Assembly (NCBI RefSeq): GCF_026340255.1
Contig: NZ_JAPEPJ010000001.1
Location: forward strand, 1,357,001 to 1,421,000
Source: Streptomyces sp. NBC_01408
GTDB lineage: Bacteria; Actinomycetota; Actinomycetes; Streptomycetales; Streptomycetaceae
Direction: 5' to 3'
Length of the DNA: 64,000 bases
Each line of letters begins with the position of its first letter. Within the stretch, counting starts at the first letter, position 1. Both the position numbers and the translations under genes were made by a program. Below are positions 34,905 to 41,713 of the stretch, piece by piece. The notes beneath the pieces were generated by a model. That model made no database searches, had not been told where the DNA came from, and worked only from the letters and a program-made list of their open reading frames with translations.

Positions 34905-35066
34905 ATGGACACCAAAAAGCTCATCACGGGCGTCCTCACCGTGTTCGTCCTCTTCGTGATCATCACCCAGCCCAAACGGGCGGCCGAGATGGTGGGAATA
35001 GGTTTCCAAGGCATATCGGATGCCGCATCGGGCATCGGCGAGTTCATGACCGAACTGGTGCGCTGA
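34905..35066 (+). CDS. Small conserved membrane protein
   Basis: This 53-aa protein has one membrane helix (LITGVLTVFVLFVIITQP, residues 6-23) and an amphipathic tail ending IGEFMTELVR. It looks like conserved streptomycete small membrane proteins. GGGGAGG at 34886-34892 precedes ATG 34905. Function is unknown. A terminator follows. Confidence 0.7.
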   Translation: MDTKKLITGVLTVFVLFVIITQPKRAAEMVGIGFQGISDAASGIGEFMTELVR

Positions 35067-35099
35067 ACCCGTACGCTGAGGCGGTTTTCCCGACTCCCC

Positions 35100-35130
35100 A
35101 GCCCCCCACTCCAACGGGTGGGGGGCTTTT
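35100..35130 (+). terminator. Intrinsic terminator with T-run
   Basis: AGCCCCCCAC and GTGGGGGGCT form a perfect 10-bp stem with an 8-nt loop followed by TTTT. It ends the small membrane-protein transcript and insulates the sigma-factor gene downstream. Confidence 0.9.
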
Positions 35131-35267
35131 CGCACCCTATCGATGGGCATAATGCCCACTTATGCCCAACTTGCCCTCAACACGGTGATATACGGTGCTT
35201 GCACACAGTGCACATGTCTTGTGATGCTATGACCGCTTTTGACGGATGAGTTGACTGAAGGGGTGGC

Positions 35268-36176
35268 GTGACCGTGCCGGCCAGTACTGCGCCTCAGGTG
35301 CCCCCTCAGCAAGACCCCCAGGTGCCCTCCCAGCAGGAGCCCCGCCAGGAGCCGCGTCAGGAGCTCCGTCAGGAGCCGCCCGAGGAGCCCCCGGTCGCGC
35401 CGAGACCGCCCAGCCGGGGCGCGGACACCCGGGCCCTCACCCAGGTCCTCTTCGGCCAGCTGAAGGGCCTGGAGCCGGGCACCAGCGAGCACACCCGGGT
35501 GCGCGGGGCCCTCATCGAGGCCAACCTCCCGCTCGTCCGGTACGCGGCCGCCCGCTTCCGCAGCCGCAACGAGCCGATGGAGGACGTGGTCCAGGTCGGC
35601 ACGATCGGGCTCATCAACGCCATCGACCGGTTCGACCCGGACCGGGGCGTGCAGTTCCCGACCTTCGCCATGCCGACCGTCGTGGGCGAGATCAAGCGCT
35701 ACTTCCGGGACAACGTCCGCACCGTCCACGTACCGCGCCGCCTCCACGAGCTGTGGGTGCAGGTCAACGCCGCCACCGAGGACCTCACCACCCTCCACGG
35801 GCGCACCCCGACCACCCCCGAGATCGCGGAACGGCTGCGGATCAGCGAGGACGAGGTGCTGTCCTGCATCGAGGCCGGGCGCTCGTACCACGCGACCTCG
35901 CTGGAGGCCGCCCAGGAGGGCGACGGGCTGCCCGGACTGCTGGACCGCCTCGGCTACGAGGACCCCGAGCTGGCCGGCGTCGAACACCGCGACCTCGTCC
36001 GCCACCTCCTCGTACAACTGCCCGAGCGCGAACAGCGGATCCTGCTCCTGCGGTACTACAACAATCTGACGCAGTCACAGATCAGCGCTGAGCTCGGCGT
36101 CTCCCAGATGCACGTCTCCCGGCTACTCGCCCGGAGTTTCGCCCGACTGAGATCCGCAAACAGGATCGAGGCGTAA
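35268..36176 (+). CDS. sigF: SigB/SigF/SigG-family RNA polymerase sigma factor (SigF-like)
   Basis: This 302-aa sigma factor has a Gln/Pro/Glu-rich N terminus ([20 protein letters not shown]), then region 2 ([36 protein letters not shown]), region 3 ([26 protein letters not shown]) and region 4 ([36 protein letters not shown]). The symbol rests on recalled synteny: in S. coelicolor sigF lies next to sigN in this order near tadA and upp. SigF is needed for spore maturation. The GTG start follows GAAGGGG. An anti-sigma gene is not adjacent. Confidence 0.8.
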   Translation: MTVPASTAPQVPPQQDPQVPSQQEPRQEPRQELRQEPPEEPPVAPRPPSRGADTRALTQVLFGQLKGLEPGTSEHTRVRGALIEANLPLVRYAAARFRSRNEPMEDVVQVGTIGLINAIDRFDPDRGVQFPTFAMPTVVGEIKRYFRDNVRTVHVPRRLHELWVQVNAATEDLTTLHGRTPTTPEIAERLRISEDEVLSCIEAGRSYHATSLEAAQEGDGLPGLLDRLGYEDPELAGVEHRDLVRHLLVQLPEREQRILLLRYYNNLTQSQISAELGVSQMHVSRLLARSFARLRSANRIEA

Positions 36177-36316
36177 CCGGAACGAGTGGAGATCATCTAC
36201 CCGTTTCCTGACAGAACAGGCTGATCCCTCTCCGACCTCCTCTGTCGCTGGAGATATATGTCGACATGGCGCTACAGCGTGTTGCCGACATGTGACATTC
36301 TGCTGGAACCGCGTTT

Positions 36317-36352
36317 GCCGCAGCCCCGCCTCCGGTATTCAGGTGGAGGCTG
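36317..36352 (+). terminator. Hairpin between the two sigma-factor genes
   Basis: GCAGCCCCGCCTCC and GGTGGAGGCTGC pair imperfectly across a 10-nt loop about 140 bp after the first sigma stop. It could terminate the sigF-like transcript or act in the leader of the second sigma gene. Confidence 0.5.
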
Positions 36353-36406
36353 CGTTCCTCCGACGGGCGCGCCGTACGCGACCGTCCGCGACCTCAAGGG
36401 GGTGGC

Positions 36407-37255
36407 ATGTCCGTAGACCAGGGCAGCTCCAAGGTGCTCACGCTCGTCAAGAGCCCGGCACCGGCAGCTCCGCCAGCGTCTGACCGCTCGGAAGCCATCG
36501 ACACCCGCACCCTCTCCCGCTCCCTCTTCCAGCGGCTCGCCGCCCTGGACGCGGACAGCCCCGACCGCACGTACGTACGCGACACCCTGATCGAGCTGAA
36601 CCTGCCCCTGGTGCGGTACGCCGCCGCCCGCTTCCGCAGCCGCAACGAGCCGATGGAGGACATCGTCCAGGTCGGCACGATCGGCCTGATCAAGGCGATC
36701 GACCGGTTCGACTGCGAACGCGGCGTGGAGTTCCCGACGTTCGCGATGCCGACCGTCGTGGGCGAGATCAAACGATTCTTTAGGGACACCTCCTGGTCCG
36801 TCCGCGTCCCGCGCAGGCTCCAGGAGCTGCGCCTCGCGCTGACCAAGGCCAGCGACGAGCTCGCCCAGAAGCTGGACCGCTCGCCGACCGTCCCGGAGCT
36901 CGCCGCCGTGCTCGGGGTCTCGGAGGAGGACGTGGTCGACGGGCTCGCCGTCGGCAACGCCTACACCGCCTCCTCGCTCGACTCGCCCTCCCCTGAGGAC
37001 GAGGGCGGCGAGGGCTCGCTCGCGGACCGCCTCGGCTACGAGGACACCGCGCTCGAAGGCGTCGAGTACCGCGAGTCCCTCAAGCCACTGCTCGCCAAAC
37101 TCCCGCCCCGGGAACGGCAGATCATCATGCTGCGGTTCTTCGCGAACATGACGCAGTCGCAGATCGGCGAGGAGGTCGGCATCTCCCAGATGCACGTCTC
37201 CCGGCTGCTCACCCGGACCCTCGCACAGCTGCGCGTGGGTCTCATCGGCGAGTGA
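36407..37255 (+). CDS. sigN: SigB/SigF/SigG-family RNA polymerase sigma factor (SigN-like)
   Basis: This 282-aa sigma factor is a close paralogue of the previous one: [20 protein letters not shown] in region 2, [16 protein letters not shown] in region 3, LPPRERQIIMLRFFANMTQS and [18 protein letters not shown] in region 4. It lacks the Gln/Pro-rich N terminus. In S. coelicolor the neighbour of sigF is sigN, active in the aerial-hypha stem; the symbol is inferred from that order. AAGGGGG precedes ATG 36407. The two genes are probably an ancient tandem duplication. Confidence 0.78.
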   Translation: MSVDQGSSKVLTLVKSPAPAAPPASDRSEAIDTRTLSRSLFQRLAALDADSPDRTYVRDTLIELNLPLVRYAAARFRSRNEPMEDIVQVGTIGLIKAIDRFDCERGVEFPTFAMPTVVGEIKRFFRDTSWSVRVPRRLQELRLALTKASDELAQKLDRSPTVPELAAVLGVSEEDVVDGLAVGNAYTASSLDSPSPEDEGGEGSLADRLGYEDTALEGVEYRESLKPLLAKLPPRERQIIMLRFFANMTQSQIGEEVGISQMHVSRLLTRTLAQLRVGLIGE

Positions 37256-37314
37256 TCTGAGCCGTCCGGCCGGACAGGGTTCCCAATTGACGGAGCGTCA
37301 GGAAAACTGGCGCG

Positions 37315-38124
37315 ATGCGAACGGGATCCCGCACGGCCGCCCTCCTCGCCCTGTGCTGCACGGCCGCCGCCGGCCTCACCGGCTGCGGCGGCCCCGCACG
37401 GGACGGCTACGTCGCCGTGGGCGCCGCGGCCCCGGGCCCCGAGCGGGGCGCGGGGGAGAACGTGGCGCCGCAGGGGCGGGTCGAGTTCCAGCAGCTCGGC
37501 GGCCCGTCCGCGGCGGGCGGCTCCGCCGCCTCGGCCGAAGCACCGCCCGGCCCCTCGGCCGGCACACCGGCGGGCCCGCGGGCCGGTACGCCGTCCGGTG
37601 CGCCGTCCAGTACGCCGGGATCCACGGCGCCGCGCGGCTCCGCGGCCGCACCCGGCAGTGCGACGGGACCGGGCCGGGGCCCTGGCGGCACCGGTAGCCC
37701 CGCGGGGTCCGGCACGCCGGGTACGCCTGTGCCCGGCACCCCTGGCGGGCCGGGCACCGGCACGCCTGGCACGCCCACGAACCCGCCGGCCACGCCCGGC
37801 ACGAAGCCTCCGGCCACTCCGGCGCAGCTGACGCTGTCCACCCCGGTGCGGGCGGCCGCGGCCGACCGCTGGTGCGAGCTGGTCACCGTCACCTTCACCA
37901 ACACCGGCACCACCGCCGCCCGTTCCGGCACGGTCAGCTTCGCGACCCACATCATCGGCGCCCTCGGCGTCGACTGGGCCACGATCACCACGACCCAGCC
38001 GCTTCCGGCACCCGTGCCGGGCGCGGGCGCGAAGACGCAGACCTACACGGTGTGCGTGGACGCCTGGCGCGTCCCGCTGGGCATGCACGTGGAGACCCGG
38101 AAGGTCGCCGCCGGCTGGAGCTGA
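37315..38124 (+). CDS. Secreted lipoprotein with Pro/Gly/Thr-rich linker
   Basis: This 269-aa protein has a lipoprotein signal peptide (AALLALCCTAAAGLTGCGG, lipobox LTGC with Cys near residue 23), then a long low-complexity linker rich in Pro, Gly, Ser and Thr (about residues 60-165) and a C-terminal beta domain (CELVTVTFTNTGTTAARSGT through YTVCVDAWRVPLG), with two Cys that may form a disulfide. It has no catalytic motif. Similar lipoproteins are common in streptomycetes. Confidence 0.8.
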   Translation: MRTGSRTAALLALCCTAAAGLTGCGGPARDGYVAVGAAAPGPERGAGENVAPQGRVEFQQLGGPSAAGGSAASAEAPPGPSAGTPAGPRAGTPSGAPSSTPGSTAPRGSAAAPGSATGPGRGPGGTGSPAGSGTPGTPVPGTPGGPGTGTPGTPTNPPATPGTKPPATPAQLTLSTPVRAAAADRWCELVTVTFTNTGTTAARSGTVSFATHIIGALGVDWATITTTQPLPAPVPGAGAKTQTYTVCVDAWRVPLGMHVETRKVAAGWS

Positions 38125-38139
38125 GCCGCGACGACCGGA

Positions 38140-38376
38140 TCAGCGCAGGGCGAACCACAGGGCGGCGCCGAGGACGAGCGCCAGCGCGAAGGCCAGGCCC
38201 AGCCACACGGCCTTCTTCGAGCCGGCCTGCTGCTGCTCGGCGCGGCGCTGCCGGCGGGCTCCGGGGCCGGCCTGCCTGACCGGCGCGGCCTCCTCCACGA
38301 ACGCCCGGAACATCTGAGTGCTGCCCGCGGGGTCGTAGTTGCCCTCGGGGCCCTGTGAGTTGTGGTTCGCAGCCAT
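38140..38376 (-). CDS. Small protein with C-terminal membrane anchor
   Basis: This 78-aa protein has a soluble N-terminal part (NSQGPEGNYDPAGSTQMFRA) and a single C-terminal helix (AVWLGLAFALALVLGAALWFAL, last 22 residues), so it is a tail-anchored type. It overlaps no other gene and is divergent from the MarR gene. Function is unknown; it is conserved in Streptomyces to my knowledge. Confidence 0.7.
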   Translation of the reverse strand: MAANHNSQGPEGNYDPAGSTQMFRAFVEEAAPVRQAGPGARRQRRAEQQQAGSKKAVWLGLAFALALVLGAALWFALR

Positions 38377-38441
38377 GGGGCAGGACCCTAGCGGGTTTTC
38401 CGATTCCTTTACCGCCCCACCCCCCGGATTCATTTGCCTGT

Positions 38442-38475
38442 AGCAACCATCCGCTTCTATGGTTGCTTTAAGCAA
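38442..38475 (+). promoter_or_regulatory. Two overlapping palindromes at the MarR start; likely operator
   Basis: AGCAACCAT - 8 nt - ATGGTTGCT (38442-38467, perfect 9-bp arms) overlaps TTGCTT-T-AAGCAA (38463-38475, perfect). Both share the TTGC/GCAA half-site. MarR proteins bind such dyads and usually repress their own operon. Confidence 0.65.
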
Positions 38476-38494
38476 CAAGATGGGGGGCTGCCCG

Positions 38495-39019
38495 GTGACC
38501 ACTTCCACCGCTCCGCCGACGTCGGCTTCGACCGCTCCGTCGGCGCCGTCGGCGCCATCGGCGCCATCGGCGCCATCGGCTCCGGCGGTTCCGGCGGTTC
38601 CGGACACCGGCGGCCGGTACCAGGAGCTGGCCCGCCAGCTCACCGGAGTCGGCGCGGTCAAGCGCGACCTCGCCCGCATCCTGCCCCCGGACTGCCCGCC
38701 CGGCGCCGCCGCCGTCCTCACCGTGCTCGACCGGCACGGCGAGATGCGGCTCAGCCGGCTCGCCGCGTTCATGGCCGTCGACATCTCGGTGACCAGCCGG
38801 AACGTGGCCCACGTGGCCGACCGCGGCTGGATCGAGCGCCAGGCCGACCCGGGCGACGGCCGCTGCCGGATCCTGCGGCTCACCCCGGCCGGGCGCGCGC
38901 TCCTCACCGAGCTCGGCGCCCGGTACACGGCCGCGCTGGAAAGAGCGCTGGCCGACTGGTCGCCCCAGGACATCGACGTACTGAACACCCTGCTGGCCCG
39001 ACTCCGATCGAGCTTCTAG
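38495..39019 (+). CDS. MarR-family transcriptional regulator
   Basis: This 174-aa MarR protein has a low-complexity N terminus (SAPSAPSAPSAPSAPAVPAV, from a 9-bp repeated unit) and a winged helix (GEMRLSRLAAFMAVDISVTS, NVAHVADRGWIERQADPGD). It probably represses the MFS efflux gene just downstream (14 nt gap). I use GTG 38495 because GGGGGG lies 7 bp upstream; ATG 38459 and 38480 are in frame, but 38459 lies within the operator. Confidence 0.85.
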   Translation: MTTSTAPPTSASTAPSAPSAPSAPSAPSAPAVPAVPDTGGRYQELARQLTGVGAVKRDLARILPPDCPPGAAAVLTVLDRHGEMRLSRLAAFMAVDISVTSRNVAHVADRGWIERQADPGDGRCRILRLTPAGRALLTELGARYTAALERALADWSPQDIDVLNTLLARLRSSF

Positions 39020-39033
39020 AACTGAGGAACCAC

Positions 39034-40785
39034 ATGGCTACGACCACACCCACCGGTGTGCGGGGAGGCGGCGGCCGGTCGGAGACGATGTCCGACAGCA
39101 CGTCCATGACCCACCCGCAGATCATGAAGGCCCTGTCCGGGCTGATGCTCGGCATGTTCGTGGCGATCCTGTCCTCCACGATCGTCTCCAACGCCCTGCC
39201 CCAGATCATCAGCGACCTCGGCGGCACGCAGTCCTCGTACACCTGGGTGGTCACCGCGGCCCTGCTGTCGATGACGGCGACCACCCCCCTGTGGGGCAAG
39301 CTCTCCGACCTCTTCAGCAAGAAGCTGCTGGTCCAGATATCGCTGGTGATCTACGTCCTCGGCTCCGTGGTCGCGGGCATGTCCCAGAACACCGGCATGC
39401 TCATCGCCTGCCGCGTCGTCCAGGGCATCGGGGTCGGCGGCCTGTCCGCGCTGGCGCAGATCGTCATGGCCGCGATGATCTCCCCGCGCGAGCGGGGCCG
39501 GTACAGCGGCTACCTCGGCGCGGTCTTCGCCGTCGCCACCGTCGGCGGCCCGCTGCTGGGCGGTGTCATCACCGACACCGAGTGGCTGGGCTGGCGCTGG
39601 TGCTTCTACGTGGGCGTGCCCTTCGCGATCATCGCGCTGATCGTCCTTCAGAAGACACTGCGGCTGCCCGTGGTGCGCCGGGACGTCAAGGTCGACTGGC
39701 TGGGCGCCTTCCTGATCAGCGGGGCCGTCTCGCTGCTGCTGATCTGGGTCACGCAGGCCGGCGACTCCTACGAGTGGATCTCCTGGCAGACCTGGGCGAT
39801 GACCGGCGGCGCGGTGCTGCTCGGCCTGCTCTTCGTCCTCGTCGAGTCCCGTGCGAGCGACCCGATCATCCCGCTGCGGCTGTTCCGCAACAAGACGATC
39901 ACCCTCGCCTCGGCGGCCTCGCTGTTCGTGGGCATCGCGATGTTCTCGGGGACCGTATTTTTCAGCCAGTTCTTCCAGTTGGCCCGCGACGAGTCCCCGA
40001 CGATGTCCGGAATCCTCACGATTCCGATGATCGGCGGGCTCTTCGTCTCCTCCACCCTTTCCGGTCAGGTGATCACCAAGACCGGTAAGTGGAAGGCCTG
40101 GCTCGTGGCCGGCGGCGTGCTCCTGACGGCCGGACTCGGCCTGCTGGGCACCCTGCGCTACGACACCCCGTACTGGCACATCGCGATCTACATGGCCCTC
40201 ACCGGCCTCGGTCTCGGCATGATGATGCAGAACCTGGTCCTCGCCACCCAGAACCAGGTGGCCCCCGAGGACCTGGGCGCCGCCAGCTCCGTCGTCACCT
40301 TCTTCCGCTCCCTCGGCGGCGCCATGGGCGTCTCCGCGCTCGGTGCGGTCATGGCCAACCGGGTCACCCACTACGTCCAGGACGGGCTGGCCGCGCTCGG
40401 CCCGAAGGCCGCGGCCATGGGCCACGGCGGCACCGCCGGCGGCGGCATCCCCGACCTCGACAAGCTGCCCGCGCCGTTCCGCGAGGTCGTCGAGTCCGCG
40501 TACGGGCACGGCGTCGGCGACGTCTTCCTGTACGCCGCCCCGTTCGCGCTGCTCGGCCTGGTGCTCGTGCTGTTCATCAAGGAGGTCGCGCTGAAGGCGA
40601 ACCCCGCGGCGCACGCCCCGGCGGCCGCCTCCGCTGCGGCCGGAACCGAGGGCACGGGGGACCAGGCACCCGCAGCACCCGCGGTGGCCGCTACGGCATC
40701 CGCTGCAACGGGATCCGCTTCTACGGCGGCGACTGCTGCGACTGCTGCGACTGCTGCGACCACGGTGGACGGGGCTCGGGGCTGA
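39034..40785 (+). CDS. MFS drug-efflux transporter, DHA2 (14-TM) type
   Basis: This 583-aa transporter has the DHA2 signature region: VAILSSTIVSNALPQIISDL in helix 1, TPLWGKLSDLFSKKLLVQIS, and RVVQGIGVGGLSALAQIVMA. About 14 hydrophobic segments are visible. The C terminus is a long Ala/Thr/Gly tail (ATAATAATAATTVDGARG) coded by an ACTGCTGCG 9-bp repeat. With the MarR gene it forms a two-gene efflux operon; drug specificity cannot be read. Confidence 0.9.
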   Translation: MATTTPTGVRGGGGRSETMSDSTSMTHPQIMKALSGLMLGMFVAILSSTIVSNALPQIISDLGGTQSSYTWVVTAALLSMTATTPLWGKLSDLFSKKLLVQISLVIYVLGSVVAGMSQNTGMLIACRVVQGIGVGGLSALAQIVMAAMISPRERGRYSGYLGAVFAVATVGGPLLGGVITDTEWLGWRWCFYVGVPFAIIALIVLQKTLRLPVVRRDVKVDWLGAFLISGAVSLLLIWVTQAGDSYEWISWQTWAMTGGAVLLGLLFVLVESRASDPIIPLRLFRNKTITLASAASLFVGIAMFSGTVFFSQFFQLARDESPTMSGILTIPMIGGLFVSSTLSGQVITKTGKWKAWLVAGGVLLTAGLGLLGTLRYDTPYWHIAIYMALTGLGLGMMMQNLVLATQNQVAPEDLGAASSVVTFFRSLGGAMGVSALGAVMANRVTHYVQDGLAALGPKAAAMGHGGTAGGGIPDLDKLPAPFREVVESAYGHGVGDVFLYAAPFALLGLVLVLFIKEVALKANPAAHAPAAASAAAGTEGTGDQAPAAPAVAATASAATGSASTAATAATAATAATTVDGARG

Positions 40786-40806
40786 TCCCGGAGCGCCACA
40801 CCCCTG

Positions 40807-40842
40807 AGGCCACCGCCCGGTCACAGCACTAGGCGGTGGCCT
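40807..40842. terminator. Bidirectional terminator between convergent MFS and TetR genes, holding a repeat-element end
   Basis: AGGCCACCGCC and GGCGGTGGCCT form a perfect 11-bp stem. The 14-nt loop is CGGTCACAGCACTA. Positions 40817-40832 (CCGGTCACAGCACTAG) are identical to one end of the MITE-like element at 13468-13484, and the TetR stop is the TAG in it (CTA at 40829-40831). Confidence 0.75.
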
Positions 40843-41509
40843 TCGCCTCGATGCCCGCGATCAGGACCTCGATCGCGAGGCAGAAGTCCCCTTCGGGGGC
40901 CCGCCGGACTGTGCCGCCGCAGCCGTGCAGGAACTGCGAGACGGCCAGATGGGCTCCGGCCCGGGCGGCATCCGCCAGGCCGGTGGCGTCGAGCAGTTGC
41001 TGGAGGGTGGTGTCGAAGGCCCGGGCGTGGGGGCCGATGTTCGGGTAGGCCGCGGTGAGCGGGGCCACCCAGGGGTGATCCGCCAGCAGCCGCCGGTAGG
41101 CCCGGGCGAGCGCCCGCAGTCCGGCGGGCCAGCCCGCCACCGTCTGCTGGCCCGGCTGCCCTGGTTCCCTTGGCTCCCCCGGCCCTCCCGGCCCTCCCGG
41201 CCCTCCCGGCCCTCCCGGTTCGGGCAGGACGAGTTCGCCCAGGGCCCTGTCCAGGGCGAGTTCGAGCAGGTCGTGCCTGGTGTCCACGTACCAGTACAGG
41301 GACATCGCGGTGACCCCGAGCCCTGCGGCGAGCCGCCGCATCGAGAACCGGGCCAGCCCGTCGGCGTCGAGCAGCCGCACGGCGGCCGCGGTGATCCGCT
41401 CCCGGTCGAGGCCGGAGGGGGCCTCGCTGCGGCGTCTGGCGGGGGCGGCGGGCCGGGTCGCCAGCCACACACTGGCCCGGGTCTCGCCGGGATCGGCCGC
41501 GGTCACCAT
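40829..41509 (-). CDS. TetR-family transcriptional regulator with a collagen-like insert
   Basis: This 226-aa regulator has an N-terminal TetR helix-turn-helix (RERITAAAVRLLDADGLARF, SMRRLAAGLGVTAMSLYWYV) and a TetR_C-type ligand domain (PHARAFDTTLQQLLDATGLA through FLHGCGGTVRR). Between them, near residues 97-120, is GGPGGPGGPGGPGEPREPGQ, a collagen-like run coded by a 9-bp repeat. It may be a flexible linker of variable length. It is convergent with the MFS gene and does not obviously regulate it. Confidence 0.85.
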   Translation of the reverse strand: MVTAADPGETRASVWLATRPAAPARRRSEAPSGLDRERITAAAVRLLDADGLARFSMRRLAAGLGVTAMSLYWYVDTRHDLLELALDRALGELVLPEPGGPGGPGGPGGPGEPREPGQPGQQTVAGWPAGLRALARAYRRLLADHPWVAPLTAAYPNIGPHARAFDTTLQQLLDATGLADAARAGAHLAVSQFLHGCGGTVRRAPEGDFCLAIEVLIAGIEAKATA

Positions 41510-41654
41510 GGGAAGCCCTCCTCAGACGCCCAGGGTTGAGCCCGGTATGCCCGGTGCGCCCCCTTGATCCTAGGGGGTGGCGCGGGCCCGCGTGAGGAGT
41601 GGGATCCGGCCCGGGCGGAGGGAGCGCACCCCCCATCCGCCCGGGCGGTCCGCC

Positions 41655-41686
41655 GGTCTGACGGTCTGACGGTCTGACGGTCTGAC
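41655..41686 (+). repeat. 8-bp tandem repeat, four copies
   Basis: GGTCTGAC is repeated four times without gaps just before the 3' end of the glycosyltransferase gene on the other strand. It lies in a 204-bp intergenic gap. A slippage-prone repeat of no known role. Confidence 0.85.
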
Positions 41687-41713
41687 GGGCCGCCCGTTAC
41701 GGCTGCCCGGCTG

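Noticed and set aside
35200..35212. TGCAC-ACA-GTGCA palindrome before the first sigma gene
   Set aside because: Short and without a second copy; too little to call an operator.
36258..36267. ATGTCGACAT palindrome between the sigma genes
   Set aside because: Ten-base palindrome alone can be chance; no promoter could be aligned with it.
41655..41686. Four 8-bp repeats as a CRISPR remnant
   Set aside because: There are no spacers and no cas genes; it is a simple tandem repeat.
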